Positions 33,137 through 43,121 of a DNA stretch of 64,000 nt are shown one piece after another. Under the pieces are notes generated by a model. The model did not search any database and was not told the origin of the DNA. It saw only the letters and a program-made list of their open reading frames with translations. Origin of the DNA: Odoribacter sp. AF15-53 (GTDB lineage Bacteria > Bacteroidota > Bacteroidia > Bacteroidales > Marinifilaceae); the NCBI RefSeq assembly GCF_003479425.1, contig NZ_QUHC01000009.1, forward strand, positions 1 through 64,000, read 5' to 3'. The position numbers were made by a program, and so were the translations under genes. The first letter of the stretch is position 1, and each line of letters starts with the position of its first letter.

Positions 33137-33442
33137 ATGAAACAGAACATGGAAATAATAAGTATGGACGTGAAGGCTTTCGACGCGCTGGCAGGGCACG
33201 TGGAAGCCATTGAAAGAAAAGCCGAGGCGTTATGCCGCAGGCAAGAGGACGTGAGTTTGAAAAAATGGCTGGACAACCAGGATGTCTGTGACGTGCTGGG
33301 TATATCGAAACGTACCCTGCAAACCTACCGGGAGAAAGGGTTGCTGCCTTTCAGCCGCATCCGTCACAAAATCTTCTACAAACCGGAAGATGTCGGGAAA
33401 CTGCTGCAATCGTCGCACTATCCTAATACCGCCGCGTTATGA
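33137..33442 (+). CDS. Helix-turn-helix protein, excisionase-like
   Basis: The protein has 101 residues from the ATG at 33137. A short helical N-terminus precedes a MerR/Xis-type winged helix (WLDNQDVCDVLGISKRTLQT, then YREKGLLPFSRIRHKIFY). Such proteins in Bacteroides elements act as recombination directionality factors or regulators of excision (Xis2-type). It overlaps the next gene by an ATGA junction. An apparent longer frame upstream is the structured leader. Confidence 0.75.
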   Translation: MKQNMEIISMDVKAFDALAGHVEAIERKAEALCRRQEDVSLKKWLDNQDVCDVLGISKRTLQTYREKGLLPFSRIRHKIFYKPEDVGKLLQSSHYPNTAAL

Positions 33443-33750
33443 GCCATTATTTCATCGACAAGCACGATCCGCGTGTGGCGGATCTCTTCCGGCGTTTGGA
33501 AAAGGCCGGCAAGGCACTGGATAAACTGGAATCCTCCGGAGGCCGGACACTCAAGGGAGAGCGGTTCGTCACCGACGAGGAATTGTCCCGGCTGCTGAAA
33601 ATCAGCAGGCGTACATTGCAGGAATACCGCACGGCGCGGATCATTCCCTATTATTTGATTCAGGGCAAGGTACTATACATGGAATCCGAGATACAGAAAT
33701 TTCTGGAAGATTCCCGGAAGAAATGTATCGGGGGACAGGAATGGGTATAA
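33439..33750 (+). CDS. Second helix-turn-helix protein, excisionase-like
   Basis: The 103-residue protein has the same fold as its neighbour: VTDEELSRLLKISRRTLQEY followed by a wing with IIPYYLIQGKVLYMESEIQK. It is translationally coupled through ATGA. The pair resembles the xis2c/xis2d arrangement of CTnDOT-like elements. It is followed immediately by a bidirectional terminator. Confidence 0.75.
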   Translation: MSHYFIDKHDPRVADLFRRLEKAGKALDKLESSGGRTLKGERFVTDEELSRLLKISRRTLQEYRTARIIPYYLIQGKVLYMESEIQKFLEDSRKKCIGGQEWV

Positions 33751-33783
33751 AAGAAGAACGGCCATCACGGCCGTTCTTCTTTT
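33749..33783. terminator. Bidirectional rho-independent terminator
   Basis: Perfect 15-nt arms (A-rich side with GAACGGCC, T-rich side with GGCCGTTC) surround a 5-nt loop. It overlaps the stop codon of the second HTH gene and ends 1 bp before the last base of the convergent RhuM-like gene, so it insulates the two operons. Confidence 0.9.
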
Positions 33784-34149
33784 TCAGTTCAATATCGTGT
33801 TCATGCCGGGGAGCTGCCAGACGACGGCGGTCGTCGTGGCCCTTCGGACAAGCCACCGTCGGAAGGCTTCGGCATTCCCGGATTTTAAGCGGAAAGCCAG
33901 CGCGGCGATCATTTCGAGCGAATACAGCTCGACAATACCGCCGTCACGGTTGCGCTCCCGGCGGTAAACCCGCTCCTCACGGAGTATGCCGCTTTTGAGT
34001 ATGGAGCGGATGTTGCTCCCCACGGCAGGAACGAAGACTCCGAACAGGTCGGCAATCTGGTGGCGCGTGAGCCATACACGGTTCTCCGGCGTGTGGATTT
34101 CCACCCGCCCGTTTTCAATGCTGATAGGTTCTCTTGTCGTCATAGTCAT
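33784..34149 (-). CDS. RhuM-like DNA-binding protein
   Basis: The 121-residue protein contains VWLTRHQIADLFGVFVPAVG followed by IRSILKSGILREERVYR and VELYSLEMIAALAFRLKS. This resembles the N-terminal helix-turn-helix region of RhuM-family proteins, without their C-terminal part. It is the last gene of the minus-strand recombinase operon, 28 bp after the second integrase. A regulatory role in integration or excision is inferred from position. Confidence 0.65.
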   Translation of the reverse strand: MTMTTREPISIENGRVEIHTPENRVWLTRHQIADLFGVFVPAVGSNIRSILKSGILREERVYRRERNRDGGIVELYSLEMIAALAFRLKSGNAEAFRRWLVRRATTTAVVWQLPGMNTILN

Positions 34150-34177
34150 ACAAATTTATCAATTTTTGTTATACTGT

Positions 34178-35467
34178 TCAACCGTTTACCGTTATAATAT
34201 CTGCCGTTTCCGGTTCGTCCTCCTCGTAGAGATTTATTTTCCGGCCTTTGGTCTGTTCTTTCAGACGTTTCATGTCCTCGTCCACCTTGCGGTCGGTCAC
34301 TTTGGCGTAAATCTGCGTGGTGGAAATGCTCTTGTGTCCCATCATGCGGCTGACAGTTTCGATAGGCACACCCAGCGAGAGCGTGATATGTGTCCCGAAA
34401 TTGTGCCTCGCCTTGTGAAAGGTCATGTCGAAGCCGTATGTCCGTCCCAGTTCTCTGGTGAGCTTGATGAGATACCCCCGGCAATAGAGGTTGAAAATCC
34501 TGTCGCTTTTACGCTCGTGGCGGTATTTCTCGATGATCTGCAACGGCACGTTCAGCAGGCGGATGGCCGAGGGCGTTTCGGTCTTCTGGCGCCGGATGTG
34601 TATCCAGTACGTTCCGTCGTCCGACTGCGTGATGTCTTTTTCGGACAAGCGTTTCAGGTCGGCGTAGGACAACCCCGTGAAGGTAGCGAAGAGAAACCAG
34701 TCCCGCACCCGCTGGAGGTTGGGTTTACCGACGGGAGTTTCCATCAGTTTTTTGAGGTCTTCGAGTTTCAAATGGCGGCTCTTGCGCCGGGGCAGTTCCG
34801 GGTGCAGCTTCCCGTAAGGGTCGCGCCGGAGTGTACCCTGACTGACAGCCCGCTTGGTCATTTTTTTCAACCGGTAAAGATGCTCGTGTACTGTCTTGGG
34901 TTTCATTTCACGATCTGTACGCAGGAATATTTCAAAATCATCGTAGAACTCCCGGTCAAGGCTCCGCAACGCTACATCCTCCTTTTCCTTCCTTTTTTTC
35001 ACGAAGGAGGCTAAAATATTATAGGAGTTCTCGTAACTTTCATAAGTTTCTTCCTTGCGATCCACGCCGATACGCTTGCGGAACTCCTCGTTATGCTCGC
35101 GGAACAAGGCAAGGAGGGTGAACGGTTTCTGCCCGATTCCTTCCACGGCGTTTTTGACCAGCTCGGCCGTCACGAAACCGAGGCTTTTACGAATATGACG
35201 GTAATGTCCGGTGATTTTTTCGGTCAGTTTCTCTATTGCCTGGTTTACCGTTCGGGCGTTCTCGCTTCGTCCGTTCGCCCTTTTGGTTTCCGGATTCCAA
35301 AGCGATGGATCGACAAACGCGTTGATATTGATCGGGGCCGACTTGGCGTCGATGCTTACCTTGCATAACAATTTACATGTTCCGTCCTTGCGGACTTTCG
35401 TGCGGTTGATGTAGAACAGCAGGGAGAACGTGCTGCGGCGTTTTATCTCTTTATTATTCGTTTCCAT
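34178..35467 (-). CDS. Tyrosine recombinase (integrase), second of a tandem pair
   Basis: The protein has about 429 residues from the Met at 35467. An N-terminal SAM-like arm/core-binding part precedes the catalytic domain: ATFTGLSYADL (Ser where most family members have the first catalytic Arg, as in IntDOT), HKARHNF (H-x-x-R), GHKSISTTQIYAKV with the Tyr nucleophile. It mediates site-specific integration or excision with topoisomerase IB-like chemistry. It is 31 bp after the first integrase. Shares its plan with that neighbour. Confidence 0.9.
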   Translation of the reverse strand: METNNKEIKRRSTFSLLFYINRTKVRKDGTCKLLCKVSIDAKSAPININAFVDPSLWNPETKRANGRSENARTVNQAIEKLTEKITGHYRHIRKSLGFVTAELVKNAVEGIGQKPFTLLALFREHNEEFRKRIGVDRKEETYESYENSYNILASFVKKRKEKEDVALRSLDREFYDDFEIFLRTDREMKPKTVHEHLYRLKKMTKRAVSQGTLRRDPYGKLHPELPRRKSRHLKLEDLKKLMETPVGKPNLQRVRDWFLFATFTGLSYADLKRLSEKDITQSDDGTYWIHIRRQKTETPSAIRLLNVPLQIIEKYRHERKSDRIFNLYCRGYLIKLTRELGRTYGFDMTFHKARHNFGTHITLSLGVPIETVSRMMGHKSISTTQIYAKVTDRKVDEDMKRLKEQTKGRKINLYEEDEPETADIITVNG

Positions 35468-35498
35468 AATCGTTGTGAATTTGATTGTCAATGATAGA

Positions 35499-36722
35499 TT
35501 AAATAGCTACGGAGAAGCGGCCGGCAATCTTTTCCTCTAAAGACCGGGTATCCATGTCGATCTTGTCATCGGTCACTTTGGCGTAAATCTGCGTCGTGGA
35601 AATGCGGCTATGCCCCAGCATTTTACTGACGGTTTCAAGCGGGACACCATGCGAAAGTGTGATCTCGGTGGCGTAGGTATGGCGTCCGCAGTGAAAGACG
35701 AGCTTCCGTTCAATTCCGCAAATGGCGGCAATACGTTTCAGTGTCCGGTTGAGTTCGTTGTTGCTGTACATCGGCAGCAGTTTTCCTTCCGGGGCCATAT
35801 CCCGGTACTTGTCGAGGATGAGCAACGGTATGTCGAGCAACGGCACTTCATAGTCGATTTTCGTCTTCTTGCGGGCGGTCTTGATCCATACCTCACCGTC
35901 CTCGGCCACTTCCAGATCCTCCGTCGTCAGGCGGCACATGTCCCCGTAAGGGATACCCGTGTAGCAGGAGAAGAGGAACAGGTCGCGGATATGGTAGAGT
36001 TTCGGGTCGTGCAGGGGTGTGGTCATCAGCCGTTGTAACTCTGCGGCGGTAAGGTATTTCTGTTCCCGCTCGGGATGTTCGGCTTCATACCCCGCGAACG
36101 GGTCGGCAGTGATAATCCCTTCCGCGATGGCTTCCCCGACAATCGTGTTCAACCGTGTGACAAGCAACACGATAGTTCCCAGGGCAAAGCGGCGCTCCGT
36201 GCGTAGGTAGAGGTCATAGTTGTCGATGAATGAACGGTTCAGGGCCGTGAAAGGAACATCCGACAACTTGTATTTCTCCTGGATGAAAGCAGCCACACAG
36301 TTACAAGCATAGCGGTAAGATTGTGCTGTTCCCTTTTCCCGGTTCACGCCGACACGTTTTTCGAAATGTTCGATGAACGTCCGGAAATAACCCAACAGGG
36401 TTTCCTGCCCGAAAGCCGTCCCCAACAACAGATTCCTTATTTCTTCAGCCGTTACATTCTCACGGGTGGCTGACAGTTCGTCATAAATGGAAATGGCTGA
36501 AGCTCGCAAATCGTCCAGTTGCCGGTTGATTTCCCGCGCGGCGTTACTTTTACCCGTGGCACGTCCGGATGCCCACAGTGCAGCGGGTACGGACATTTTC
36601 GCACTAAAAGCCGCTTCTGAAAATTTGCCGACGGCAAGTTTCGCCATGACCGGGCAATGTCCCTCGTCATTCATTTCGCTCTTTTTGAGGTAGAACGTAA
36701 CCGTTACATCCGTCTGTTTCAT
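35499..36722 (-). CDS. Tyrosine recombinase (integrase), first of a tandem pair
   Basis: The protein has about 407 residues from the Met at 36722. The catalytic region shows SCYTGIPYGDM (Pro at the position of the first Arg), HCGRHTYATEI (H-x-x-R) and GHSRISTTQIYAKV with the Tyr nucleophile. It lies at the extreme end of the element, transcribed inwards. Tandem tyrosine recombinases of this kind are common at ends of Bacteroides elements; which of the two acts at attP is unknown. Its start codon is inside an inverted repeat. Confidence 0.9.
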   Translation of the reverse strand: MKQTDVTVTFYLKKSEMNDEGHCPVMAKLAVGKFSEAAFSAKMSVPAALWASGRATGKSNAAREINRQLDDLRASAISIYDELSATRENVTAEEIRNLLLGTAFGQETLLGYFRTFIEHFEKRVGVNREKGTAQSYRYACNCVAAFIQEKYKLSDVPFTALNRSFIDNYDLYLRTERRFALGTIVLLVTRLNTIVGEAIAEGIITADPFAGYEAEHPEREQKYLTAAELQRLMTTPLHDPKLYHIRDLFLFSCYTGIPYGDMCRLTTEDLEVAEDGEVWIKTARKKTKIDYEVPLLDIPLLILDKYRDMAPEGKLLPMYSNNELNRTLKRIAAICGIERKLVFHCGRHTYATEITLSHGVPLETVSKMLGHSRISTTQIYAKVTDDKIDMDTRSLEEKIAGRFSVAI

Positions 36723-36767
36723 AACTCTATTTTTTTTATGTTGCAAAATTACTTGATATAGAGTTAT
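36721..36767. other. Inverted repeat and candidate attachment site at the integrase end
   Basis: ATAACTCTAT (36721-36730) and ATAGAGTTAT (36758-36767) are perfect 10-bp inverted copies flanking a 27-bp spacer. Inside it GCAAAATTAC (36743-36752) is the complement of GTAATTTTGC, which fits the GTANNTTTGC core reported for CTnDOT-type attachment sites. The same bases also fit a TAnnTTTG promoter for the integrase, so the two readings cannot be separated here. Confidence 0.45.
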
Positions 36768-37082
36768 TTACAGTTATGAAAATTATAGCGGAACAAAGAA
36801 TAAAACCCCGGATGCCGGTAACATAACCTGTATTTCCATGAAAAACGGAAAAAAACGGTTATCTTTACGGGCAAAATATAGGGTTCTTTGCATGGTGAAC
36901 GGTAAAACCGCAGGTGGTTAAGCGTTATTTTGCCGGATTATCCGGGGCTAAAAAAGGCAACGGATAAGTAGCAAATCTTTCTCTTAACCTTTCATTATCC
37001 TGCATTTTAGCGATTTGGAAAGGTATAGAAGAATTTGGCTTAACTCTCCTCAATACCAAACACTTACTTTATTTATCCAAAT
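36768..37082. other. Intergenic region at the element-chromosome junction, no gene seen
   Basis: About 315 AT-rich bases hold no convincing reading frame. GC drops here from the level of the element to that of the chromosome, so the physical end of the ICE is probably in this stretch or in the inverted repeat just before it. The other end is not in the window, so a direct repeat cannot be identified. Confidence 0.5.
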
Positions 37083-37116
37083 TTTGCCGTTTTTTTGCGA
37101 GTTCTTTGTATCTTTG
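37083..37116 (+). promoter_or_regulatory. Promoter of the beta-propeller gene
   Basis: TATCTTTG at 37109-37116 is a clear TAnnTTTG -7 element, with TTTG at 37083-37086 as the -33 element. Spacing is 22 bp, slightly long. The start codon at 37136 lies 19 nt downstream. Confidence 0.6.
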
Positions 37117-37135
37117 TAGAATACCAAAACGACTT

Positions 37136-38269
37136 ATGAAAATGAAATCAATTGTTGTCTGTTTTTGCTTTTGTTGCTTGGGATTCTGGGGCCATGCGCT
37201 TTCAGCACAGGAACAGGTTCGGGTATTGCATCCGTTGGAACAATGTACCCCGGTGACGGATTTGAATGACCGGATTGAAGAGGTGAAGGCTATTCCTTTG
37301 CAACGTCATTTTGATCCGCGGTCGCAGGAGTGGTTTCAGAAGAAATTATTGATTACCCCGAAAGGGGATTTCTTGCTCGTGTATGGTAGCGAGGTTTTGT
37401 GTTTTGATGACAGTGGTAAGTATTGGTTCTCGATGAAATATGACAAGGGCGAGGAGTGTGCTTTTCATCAGGATGCGTGTATTAGCGTGGATCGGAAAAG
37501 ATTGTTGTTTGCTCACGGGGATAGTGAAGTCGTGTTTTTTGATCTTGAAGACGGGCGAGAGGTTGAACGTCTTCCGATGAATAAGCCGTTACGATCGTTT
37601 GAAGCGATCGCCCCGGCCCCGGATGGTGGTTTTTATTATTATCAAGTACCGAATCCCGGTACGAATCATTTTAAAACGGGAGTGCCGATGTTAACTCGAT
37701 TTGGTCGGGAAGGCCAGAAATTGGAGAGTTCGGTTCCTCAGGTCGGTTACACGGTGAATGCTTTTCTCGTGTCACAGTCACGGGGTAATACCTATCTGAT
37801 CCGGACGCAAGGAGGGGATAACGCTTGTTACCGGGTAGATGAGAAAGGCGTGTTAAAAAAGGCGTACACGGTCGATTTCGGGGATAAGGGGATTCCTGAT
37901 TCATACGGGAAAGTGAATGAGGTGCTTGCATTGTCGGATTACTTGAGGGCGGATTATTATAAGATGCCGATTTATTTTTGTGAAACGGCCCAAGCGCTTT
38001 ATTTCGCTAGTTGTGGTCCGGGGGCAACGCTGTATAATTATTTATACCCTAGAGAGGGAAATTCCGGGGTTTGCTGGAAGGGAGACCCTGAAATGGAGAT
38101 TCATTTTTTCGCCGCGGACGATACTTGTTTTTACACGATCGTGGAACCTGCAACGCAAGAGCTTATGATGAATACCCAAGACCCTCTACTGAAACGGATA
38201 CTGGGACAAATTGCCTTGTCTTCCCTGCAAAAGCCCTCGGCTTATCTGGTGAGAGTCAAGTTTAAATAG
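37136..38269 (+). CDS. 6-bladed beta-propeller protein
   Basis: The protein has about 377 residues from the ATG at 37136; a Met two codons on is equally possible. A signal peptide (IVVCFCFCCLGFWGHALSAQ) is followed by repeated beta blades, with I-D-x-x-G/D-S-G-K-style turns (CFDDSGKYWFSMKYDKGE). It belongs with the secreted 6-bladed propeller proteins common in Bacteroides (DUF4934-like). Function unknown. It is the first chromosomal gene beside the ICE end and overlaps the convergent WG gene by 8 bp. Confidence 0.75.
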   Translation: MKMKSIVVCFCFCCLGFWGHALSAQEQVRVLHPLEQCTPVTDLNDRIEEVKAIPLQRHFDPRSQEWFQKKLLITPKGDFLLVYGSEVLCFDDSGKYWFSMKYDKGEECAFHQDACISVDRKRLLFAHGDSEVVFFDLEDGREVERLPMNKPLRSFEAIAPAPDGGFYYYQVPNPGTNHFKTGVPMLTRFGREGQKLESSVPQVGYTVNAFLVSQSRGNTYLIRTQGGDNACYRVDEKGVLKKAYTVDFGDKGIPDSYGKVNEVLALSDYLRADYYKMPIYFCETAQALYFASCGPGATLYNYLYPREGNSGVCWKGDPEMEIHFFAADDTCFYTIVEPATQELMMNTQDPLLKRILGQIALSSLQKPSAYLVRVKFK

Positions 38270-39677
38270 CGTCGGATGGGGTGTTGATCTTTATACGGAC
38301 GATGTGTCCGTCTGTCTGTTGAACTTGTAACGTGCCGTCTTCTTCTATGGGGTAGACGGTTTTGTATTTGCAGGGAACGATTTCTTTTCCTGTTCTGTCA
38401 ATGTAGCCTTCCAATTTCTCGCTCCGAACGATAGCGTATCCTTCGGGAGAGAGTTCTCCGATGTAGGTGTACTTGCATGGTATGATTTCCTGTCCTTTGC
38501 CGTCGCGTAGTCCGACCATGAATTCATCGTCCATGATGAGGAGGATTTTCTCGTTCTGGTTCAACCAGTAGATGTCTTTGTATTTGCATGGCAGGATGAC
38601 TTCCCCTTTTTGATTGGTTAGGCCGTAGCGGTTGTCTTGGGCGAAGCGGTAGAGGTTGTTGCCGAGTTGTCCGATAGAACTGTATTTGCAAGCGAGTAAT
38701 TCGCCCCCGGTGCTGTCAACAAGTCCATAGGTATTCTTTGATTTAACACGGAATAATCCGTTGCCGAAATCTTGTATGGCGTCGTATTCCGGGGCGATGA
38801 TTTCTTGGCCGGAACGATTCATGTAGCCGTATAGTCCGTTGAGCTTGACCGATGCTGTTTTGAAATTCTGGAAATCCTCGATCCGGTCGTATTTACACTC
38901 GGTTAATTCCCGGCCATCCCCGTTCATGAGGCCGTATTTCCCGTTCTTTTCCATGCGGATGAGTTGTCCGGCGAAAAGTACTCCGTTACCGTCGCAGAAG
39001 GTTAATGACTGGTATTCACAAGGAACGATCTCTTGGCGTGAGGGGTTGATCAGCCCGTGGAGCGTGTCACGGGTTACCCGGTAAAGGGTCGGGCCGAATT
39101 CCCGGATTTCGTCATATTCGCAGGGGAGTATTTCCTTCCCTTTCTGGTTAATGAACCCGAGTTTATTTTCTCTTTTGGCGGTCGCAATGCCCGTGGAGTC
39201 GAATGTCCCGATTTCCTGGTAAAGAAAAGGAATGACGATTTTGTTGGAAAGGGTGATGTAGCCGTAGCGGTTTTGCTTCCGGGCTTTGATGATCGAGTCA
39301 CCGGAAATGGTCCCGATTTCATCGTAAATGCGGGGCACCAGTTCTTTTCCTTCCGTGGATATGATCCCGTAAAGTCCTTGGGAGGAGACTTTCGCCAACC
39401 CGTTTTTAAAGGCTTCGGCCGTTTCGTATTTCAAGGGGATGACAATGTCGCCCGAGGTGTTGATGTACCCGAATTTGTTTCCCATTCGCACGGCGGCCAG
39501 GGCTTCGCTGAAATCGTGGGCGTGGTCGAATTTGTGGGGGATGATGTCCTCGCCTCGCTCGTTGATGTAACCCCATTTCCCGTTGGCCAGTTGATGGGCG
39601 TAACCCGTGAAATGCTGGTCTTTGCATGAAAGTGCTAGGAGGACGCAAGAAACGTATATGATGAAAGAAGTTTTCAT
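38262..39677 (-). CDS. WG-repeat lipoprotein
   Basis: The 471-residue protein has a lipoprotein signal peptide (IIYVSCVLLALSC, Cys18). About fourteen WG-type repeats follow, each with the pattern K-W/Y-G-x-x-N/D-x-x-G-x-E-x-I-P-x-x-Y-D (for example NKFGYINTSGDIVIPLKYE). WG repeats are structural and usually bind proteins; no enzyme domain is seen. It ends converging on the propeller gene. Confidence 0.88.
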   Translation of the reverse strand: MKTSFIIYVSCVLLALSCKDQHFTGYAHQLANGKWGYINERGEDIIPHKFDHAHDFSEALAAVRMGNKFGYINTSGDIVIPLKYETAEAFKNGLAKVSSQGLYGIISTEGKELVPRIYDEIGTISGDSIIKARKQNRYGYITLSNKIVIPFLYQEIGTFDSTGIATAKRENKLGFINQKGKEILPCEYDEIREFGPTLYRVTRDTLHGLINPSRQEIVPCEYQSLTFCDGNGVLFAGQLIRMEKNGKYGLMNGDGRELTECKYDRIEDFQNFKTASVKLNGLYGYMNRSGQEIIAPEYDAIQDFGNGLFRVKSKNTYGLVDSTGGELLACKYSSIGQLGNNLYRFAQDNRYGLTNQKGEVILPCKYKDIYWLNQNEKILLIMDDEFMVGLRDGKGQEIIPCKYTYIGELSPEGYAIVRSEKLEGYIDRTGKEIVPCKYKTVYPIEEDGTLQVQQTDGHIVRIKINTPSDAI

Positions 39678-39789
39678 GTTGTTTTTTTAGGTAAAACACG
39701 CTTAATCATGTCAAAAGTATAAATTTGTTGGCAAAATCTTAGTTATATATTGAAAAAAAGGCGATTTTTACAAAGTAAAAGATTACTAT

Positions 39790-40317
39790 ATGGATGTGTT
39801 TTTGATCAGACATACGAGAACGGCCGTGGTTCCCGGGACGTGTTACGGGAATTCAGATGTTGATGTTGCCGGGTCTTTCCCTGAAGAGGCGGAAAGAGTA
39901 CGGGTGAGATTGGAGGGGGAACGATTTGATGCAATTTATTCCAGCCCGTTACAACGGTGTCGGAAGCTGGCCGTTTATTGCGGGTACGAGAACCCGGTTC
40001 TGGATGATCGGCTGAAAGAGTTGAATTTCGGGAGCTGGGAAGGTCAACGTTGGGATGAGATTCAGGACCCCCGGTTACGGGAATGGTACGATGACTGGTT
40101 GAGTATCCCGGCAGGTGGTGCGGAAAGTTTCTTGGAACAATATAACCGGGTTTCGGCTTTTTTGGATGATTTGAAGGATTCGGGATACCGGAAAGTATGC
40201 GTGTTCACTCACGGGGGAACGATTCGTGCGGCTTTGATATATGCCGGGAAATATAATTTTAACCAAGCTTTCACGGATGACGTGGATTATGGTACTCAAA
40301 TCAGGATTACGATATGA
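39790..40317 (+). CDS. cobC: Histidine phosphatase, alpha-ribazole phosphatase (CobC)-like
   Basis: The 175-residue protein has the RHT motif (LIRHTRT, residues 5-11), a SSPLQRC segment near 53, GSWEGQ near 84 and the second catalytic His in FTHGG near 139. It is a phosphoglycerate mutase-like fold phosphatase. CobC dephosphorylates alpha-ribazole phosphate in cobalamin lower-ligand assembly, but no other cobalamin genes are near, so the substrate is uncertain. It overlaps the sensor kinase by ATGA. Confidence 0.78.
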   Translation: MDVFLIRHTRTAVVPGTCYGNSDVDVAGSFPEEAERVRVRLEGERFDAIYSSPLQRCRKLAVYCGYENPVLDDRLKELNFGSWEGQRWDEIQDPRLREWYDDWLSIPAGGAESFLEQYNRVSAFLDDLKDSGYRKVCVFTHGGTIRAALIYAGKYNFNQAFTDDVDYGTQIRITI

Positions 40318-43115
40318 AGTATGTTGCTGTCGTCTTATTATTATTTTTTGGAACGAATCTTTTTGCGGAAGAGAGGGAATCGGATGATTATATTCTTGTG
40401 ATTAGTTCGTACAGCAGCCGGTATCCTTGGCCTAAAGTGATCGAGAACGCTTTTCGTGTGGGAGTCGCGAAGGAGGTGAAGTCCGTGAGTATTTATAGCG
40501 AGTACCTGAATTGTGATCGTTTTTCTTCACCGGAAACGTGGTTGGAGACGATGCGCCTGATCATAAAGAATCATGCTTCCCAGCCGCCTAAACTGGTCGT
40601 GTTGATTGCCGACGAGGCTTGGATGGCCTATCGCAAGGCTTATTCCGGGCAATGGGGGGATGTCAAAGTGTTGTTGGCCGGGGTGAAAGATTGGGGAATA
40701 GATTTTGATCGATACGTGAACAAGCGGGATTTGACGGTGAACGATTTTATCGAGACGGCAGAGTTGTGTGAACGGTATAATGCTACCGGGCTTACCGAGC
40801 GGGTTGGCGTGAGCGGGACGGTCGATATGATGAAACGGTTGTTTCCCGATATGAAGAATGTTGTTGTTATTGGTGATAATTGCTTTTTTGGTATATTTTC
40901 TACGTTATTAGCTAATAGATTTATCCCGAAAGATCATCCCGAATTGAACTATATTGCATTGGACGGGCGTTTTATGACGACGGATTCTCTTTACAAGAGA
41001 TTGCAGTCTTTGCCGGAGGATTCGGGTATTTTGTTAGCCTCCTGGCTCCAGGATATGGAGGGGCACACGACGGAATTTGATGCCGTGAATGCCAAGATAC
41101 TGGAATTGGGAGAGAAACCCGTGTTCACGCTTTCCGATTGGGGTGGCAAGAGAAGCTGGTCTATGGGAGGTTGTTATACCTCTTCCGTGAATTACGGGCA
41201 GAGTTTGGCGGATATTGCCGTTCGTTTGCTGGAGGGAGAATCCCCGCAGGATATCCCTCTCGCGTCGGCGGGGAAAGATTTCGGCGTGCATCTGAACAAG
41301 TCGCTGGTGATCGAGTATGGATTGGATGCGTCTGTCTTGCAAGGGCCGATCACGTATTTCGGGTTTCCTCATTCTGTCTGGGAAAAACACCGGACACTGC
41401 TGGTTGAGGTTTTGATCGGGGCGTTGTTGTTCGTGTTGCTGTTGATGATTGCTTTTTATTTCTATCGAACCAAGAGGTATTTGTTGTCGTTGGAGGGGGT
41501 GAGTGATAGCTTGACGGTTTCTTTGAATAACCAGAAGCATGTATCCGAGATATTGGAGATTTTTCTTCAGGCTAAGACGGAGAAGGAAGCGGTGGATCGG
41601 ATGTTGTTGCGGATGATAAATGAATATCATGCCGATCGGGCTTATATTTTTGAATTTGACCGTGCAGAACAGTATTGTGATAACACGTACGAGATTGTAG
41701 CTGAAGGTATCGCTTCCCAAAAGGGAAATTTGCAGGGCATCCCGTTAAGTAGTGTCCCTTATATTTATAGCACGTTCCTGAATGAGAGGATGGTGATTGA
41801 AGATGATTGGACGGGTGCGCGGAAGAAGATGTCCGAAGAGGAGTGGCGGGTGCTGGCCGATCAGGGGATACAATCCGTGTTGTTAGCTCCCTTGCATTCC
41901 GGGAACCGGACGTGGGGGTTTGTCGGGGTGGATTTCGTGAGGAAAAGGAAGAATTGGACCGAGCAAGACAAGTTGTATATCATGACCTTGATCCACGTGC
42001 TTTGTATCGGTATCGCGCATTTCCGTTCAACGGCCTTGCAGAAGGAGAGCGAGTTGCGATTCGGTTATCTTTACAAGAATATGTCGTTAGCTATTTGCCT
42101 GTTCGACTCTAAAGGTATCGTGCAGGAGATAAACGATCATTTCCTGAAGATGATCGGGGTCGAAAATCGGGAAGAACTTTTTGGCTTGTCGTTATATTCC
42201 TTGCGATTTATCACGGATGAAGGATGGGCTGTCTTGGATAAGGAGGGACAACTGGTGATGGAATACGAGTTTGCCCCAGAGGCTTGGCTGCGATTGCATC
42301 AGGTACATTCTAACCGGGAATCGAATTGTTATTTCACCGTTCATATCAAGGAGTTGAAAGATGAACAGGGAGGCCCGTTGGGCTACATGATGGTGTGGAT
42401 TGATAACACGGTTCTCGTGAAGGCCCGGGCGAAAGCGGAGGAGTCAGACCGGTTGAAGTCTGCTTTTATTGCTAACATGTCTCATGAGATTCGTACCCCG
42501 TTGAATGCTATCGTGGGATTCTCGGAATTACTCACGATGGAGGAGGATACGGACAAGGAAGCCCGGGACGAGTACATGAAACTGATCCGTACGAATACGG
42601 ATTTGTTGCTTCAGTTGATAAATGATATCCTTGACCTTTCGAAGATCGAGGCCGGGGTGTTGGATTTTATCCCGGAGAAGGTGGACGTGGAATTGTTGTT
42701 ATCCGGTATCGAGGCTCTGTATGTCTTGAAAGCCCCGGAGGACGTGGAGATTAAATTGGTGGGTAGACAGACGGGTTTGCATTTCCTGCTCGTGGACAAG
42801 AACAGGTTGAGCCAGATTATATGTAATTTCTTGAATAATGCTTTGAAATTTACCACGCGGGGGTACATTCATTTCGGGTACGTGGTCCGGGAGAGCGAGG
42901 TTTATTTCTTCGTGGAAGACACGGGAACGGGTATACCACAAGAGAAACAGGCCGCTATATTCCAGCGCTTCGTGAAGTTGGATTCCTTTAAACAGGGCAC
43001 CGGGCTGGGGCTTTCGATTTGTTCCACGATCGTGGAAAAGTGGAAAGGACAGATCGGGGTGGAATCGGAGGAGGGACGAGGTTCTAGGTTTTGGTTTACC
43101 GTCCCGAGAAAATAA
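40314..43115 (+). CDS. Sensor histidine kinase with periplasmic ABC-substrate-binding-like domain
   Basis: The 933-residue protein has a signal peptide (1-18), a periplasmic ABC-transporter substrate-binding-like domain (about 25-330), and a membrane segment near 352-372. A GAF domain (about 405-570) and a PAS domain (about 585-700) follow. The HisKA region has the phosphorylated His at about 724 ([11 protein letters not shown]), then the HATPase with [16 protein letters not shown] and GTGLGLSI. No receiver domain is present, so it acts on a separate response regulator not seen here. It is translationally coupled to the cobC-like gene. Confidence 0.88.
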   Translation: MKYVAVVLLLFFGTNLFAEERESDDYILVISSYSSRYPWPKVIENAFRVGVAKEVKSVSIYSEYLNCDRFSSPETWLETMRLIIKNHASQPPKLVVLIADEAWMAYRKAYSGQWGDVKVLLAGVKDWGIDFDRYVNKRDLTVNDFIETAELCERYNATGLTERVGVSGTVDMMKRLFPDMKNVVVIGDNCFFGIFSTLLANRFIPKDHPELNYIALDGRFMTTDSLYKRLQSLPEDSGILLASWLQDMEGHTTEFDAVNAKILELGEKPVFTLSDWGGKRSWSMGGCYTSSVNYGQSLADIAVRLLEGESPQDIPLASAGKDFGVHLNKSLVIEYGLDASVLQGPITYFGFPHSVWEKHRTLLVEVLIGALLFVLLLMIAFYFYRTKRYLLSLEGVSDSLTVSLNNQKHVSEILEIFLQAKTEKEAVDRMLLRMINEYHADRAYIFEFDRAEQYCDNTYEIVAEGIASQKGNLQGIPLSSVPYIYSTFLNERMVIEDDWTGARKKMSEEEWRVLADQGIQSVLLAPLHSGNRTWGFVGVDFVRKRKNWTEQDKLYIMTLIHVLCIGIAHFRSTALQKESELRFGYLYKNMSLAICLFDSKGIVQEINDHFLKMIGVENREELFGLSLYSLRFITDEGWAVLDKEGQLVMEYEFAPEAWLRLHQVHSNRESNCYFTVHIKELKDEQGGPLGYMMVWIDNTVLVKARAKAEESDRLKSAFIANMSHEIRTPLNAIVGFSELLTMEEDTDKEARDEYMKLIRTNTDLLLQLINDILDLSKIEAGVLDFIPEKVDVELLLSGIEALYVLKAPEDVEIKLVGRQTGLHFLLVDKNRLSQIICNFLNNALKFTTRGYIHFGYVVRESEVYFFVEDTGTGIPQEKQAAIFQRFVKLDSFKQGTGLGLSICSTIVEKWKGQIGVESEEGRGSRFWFTVPRK

Positions 43116-43121
43116 GGCGGG

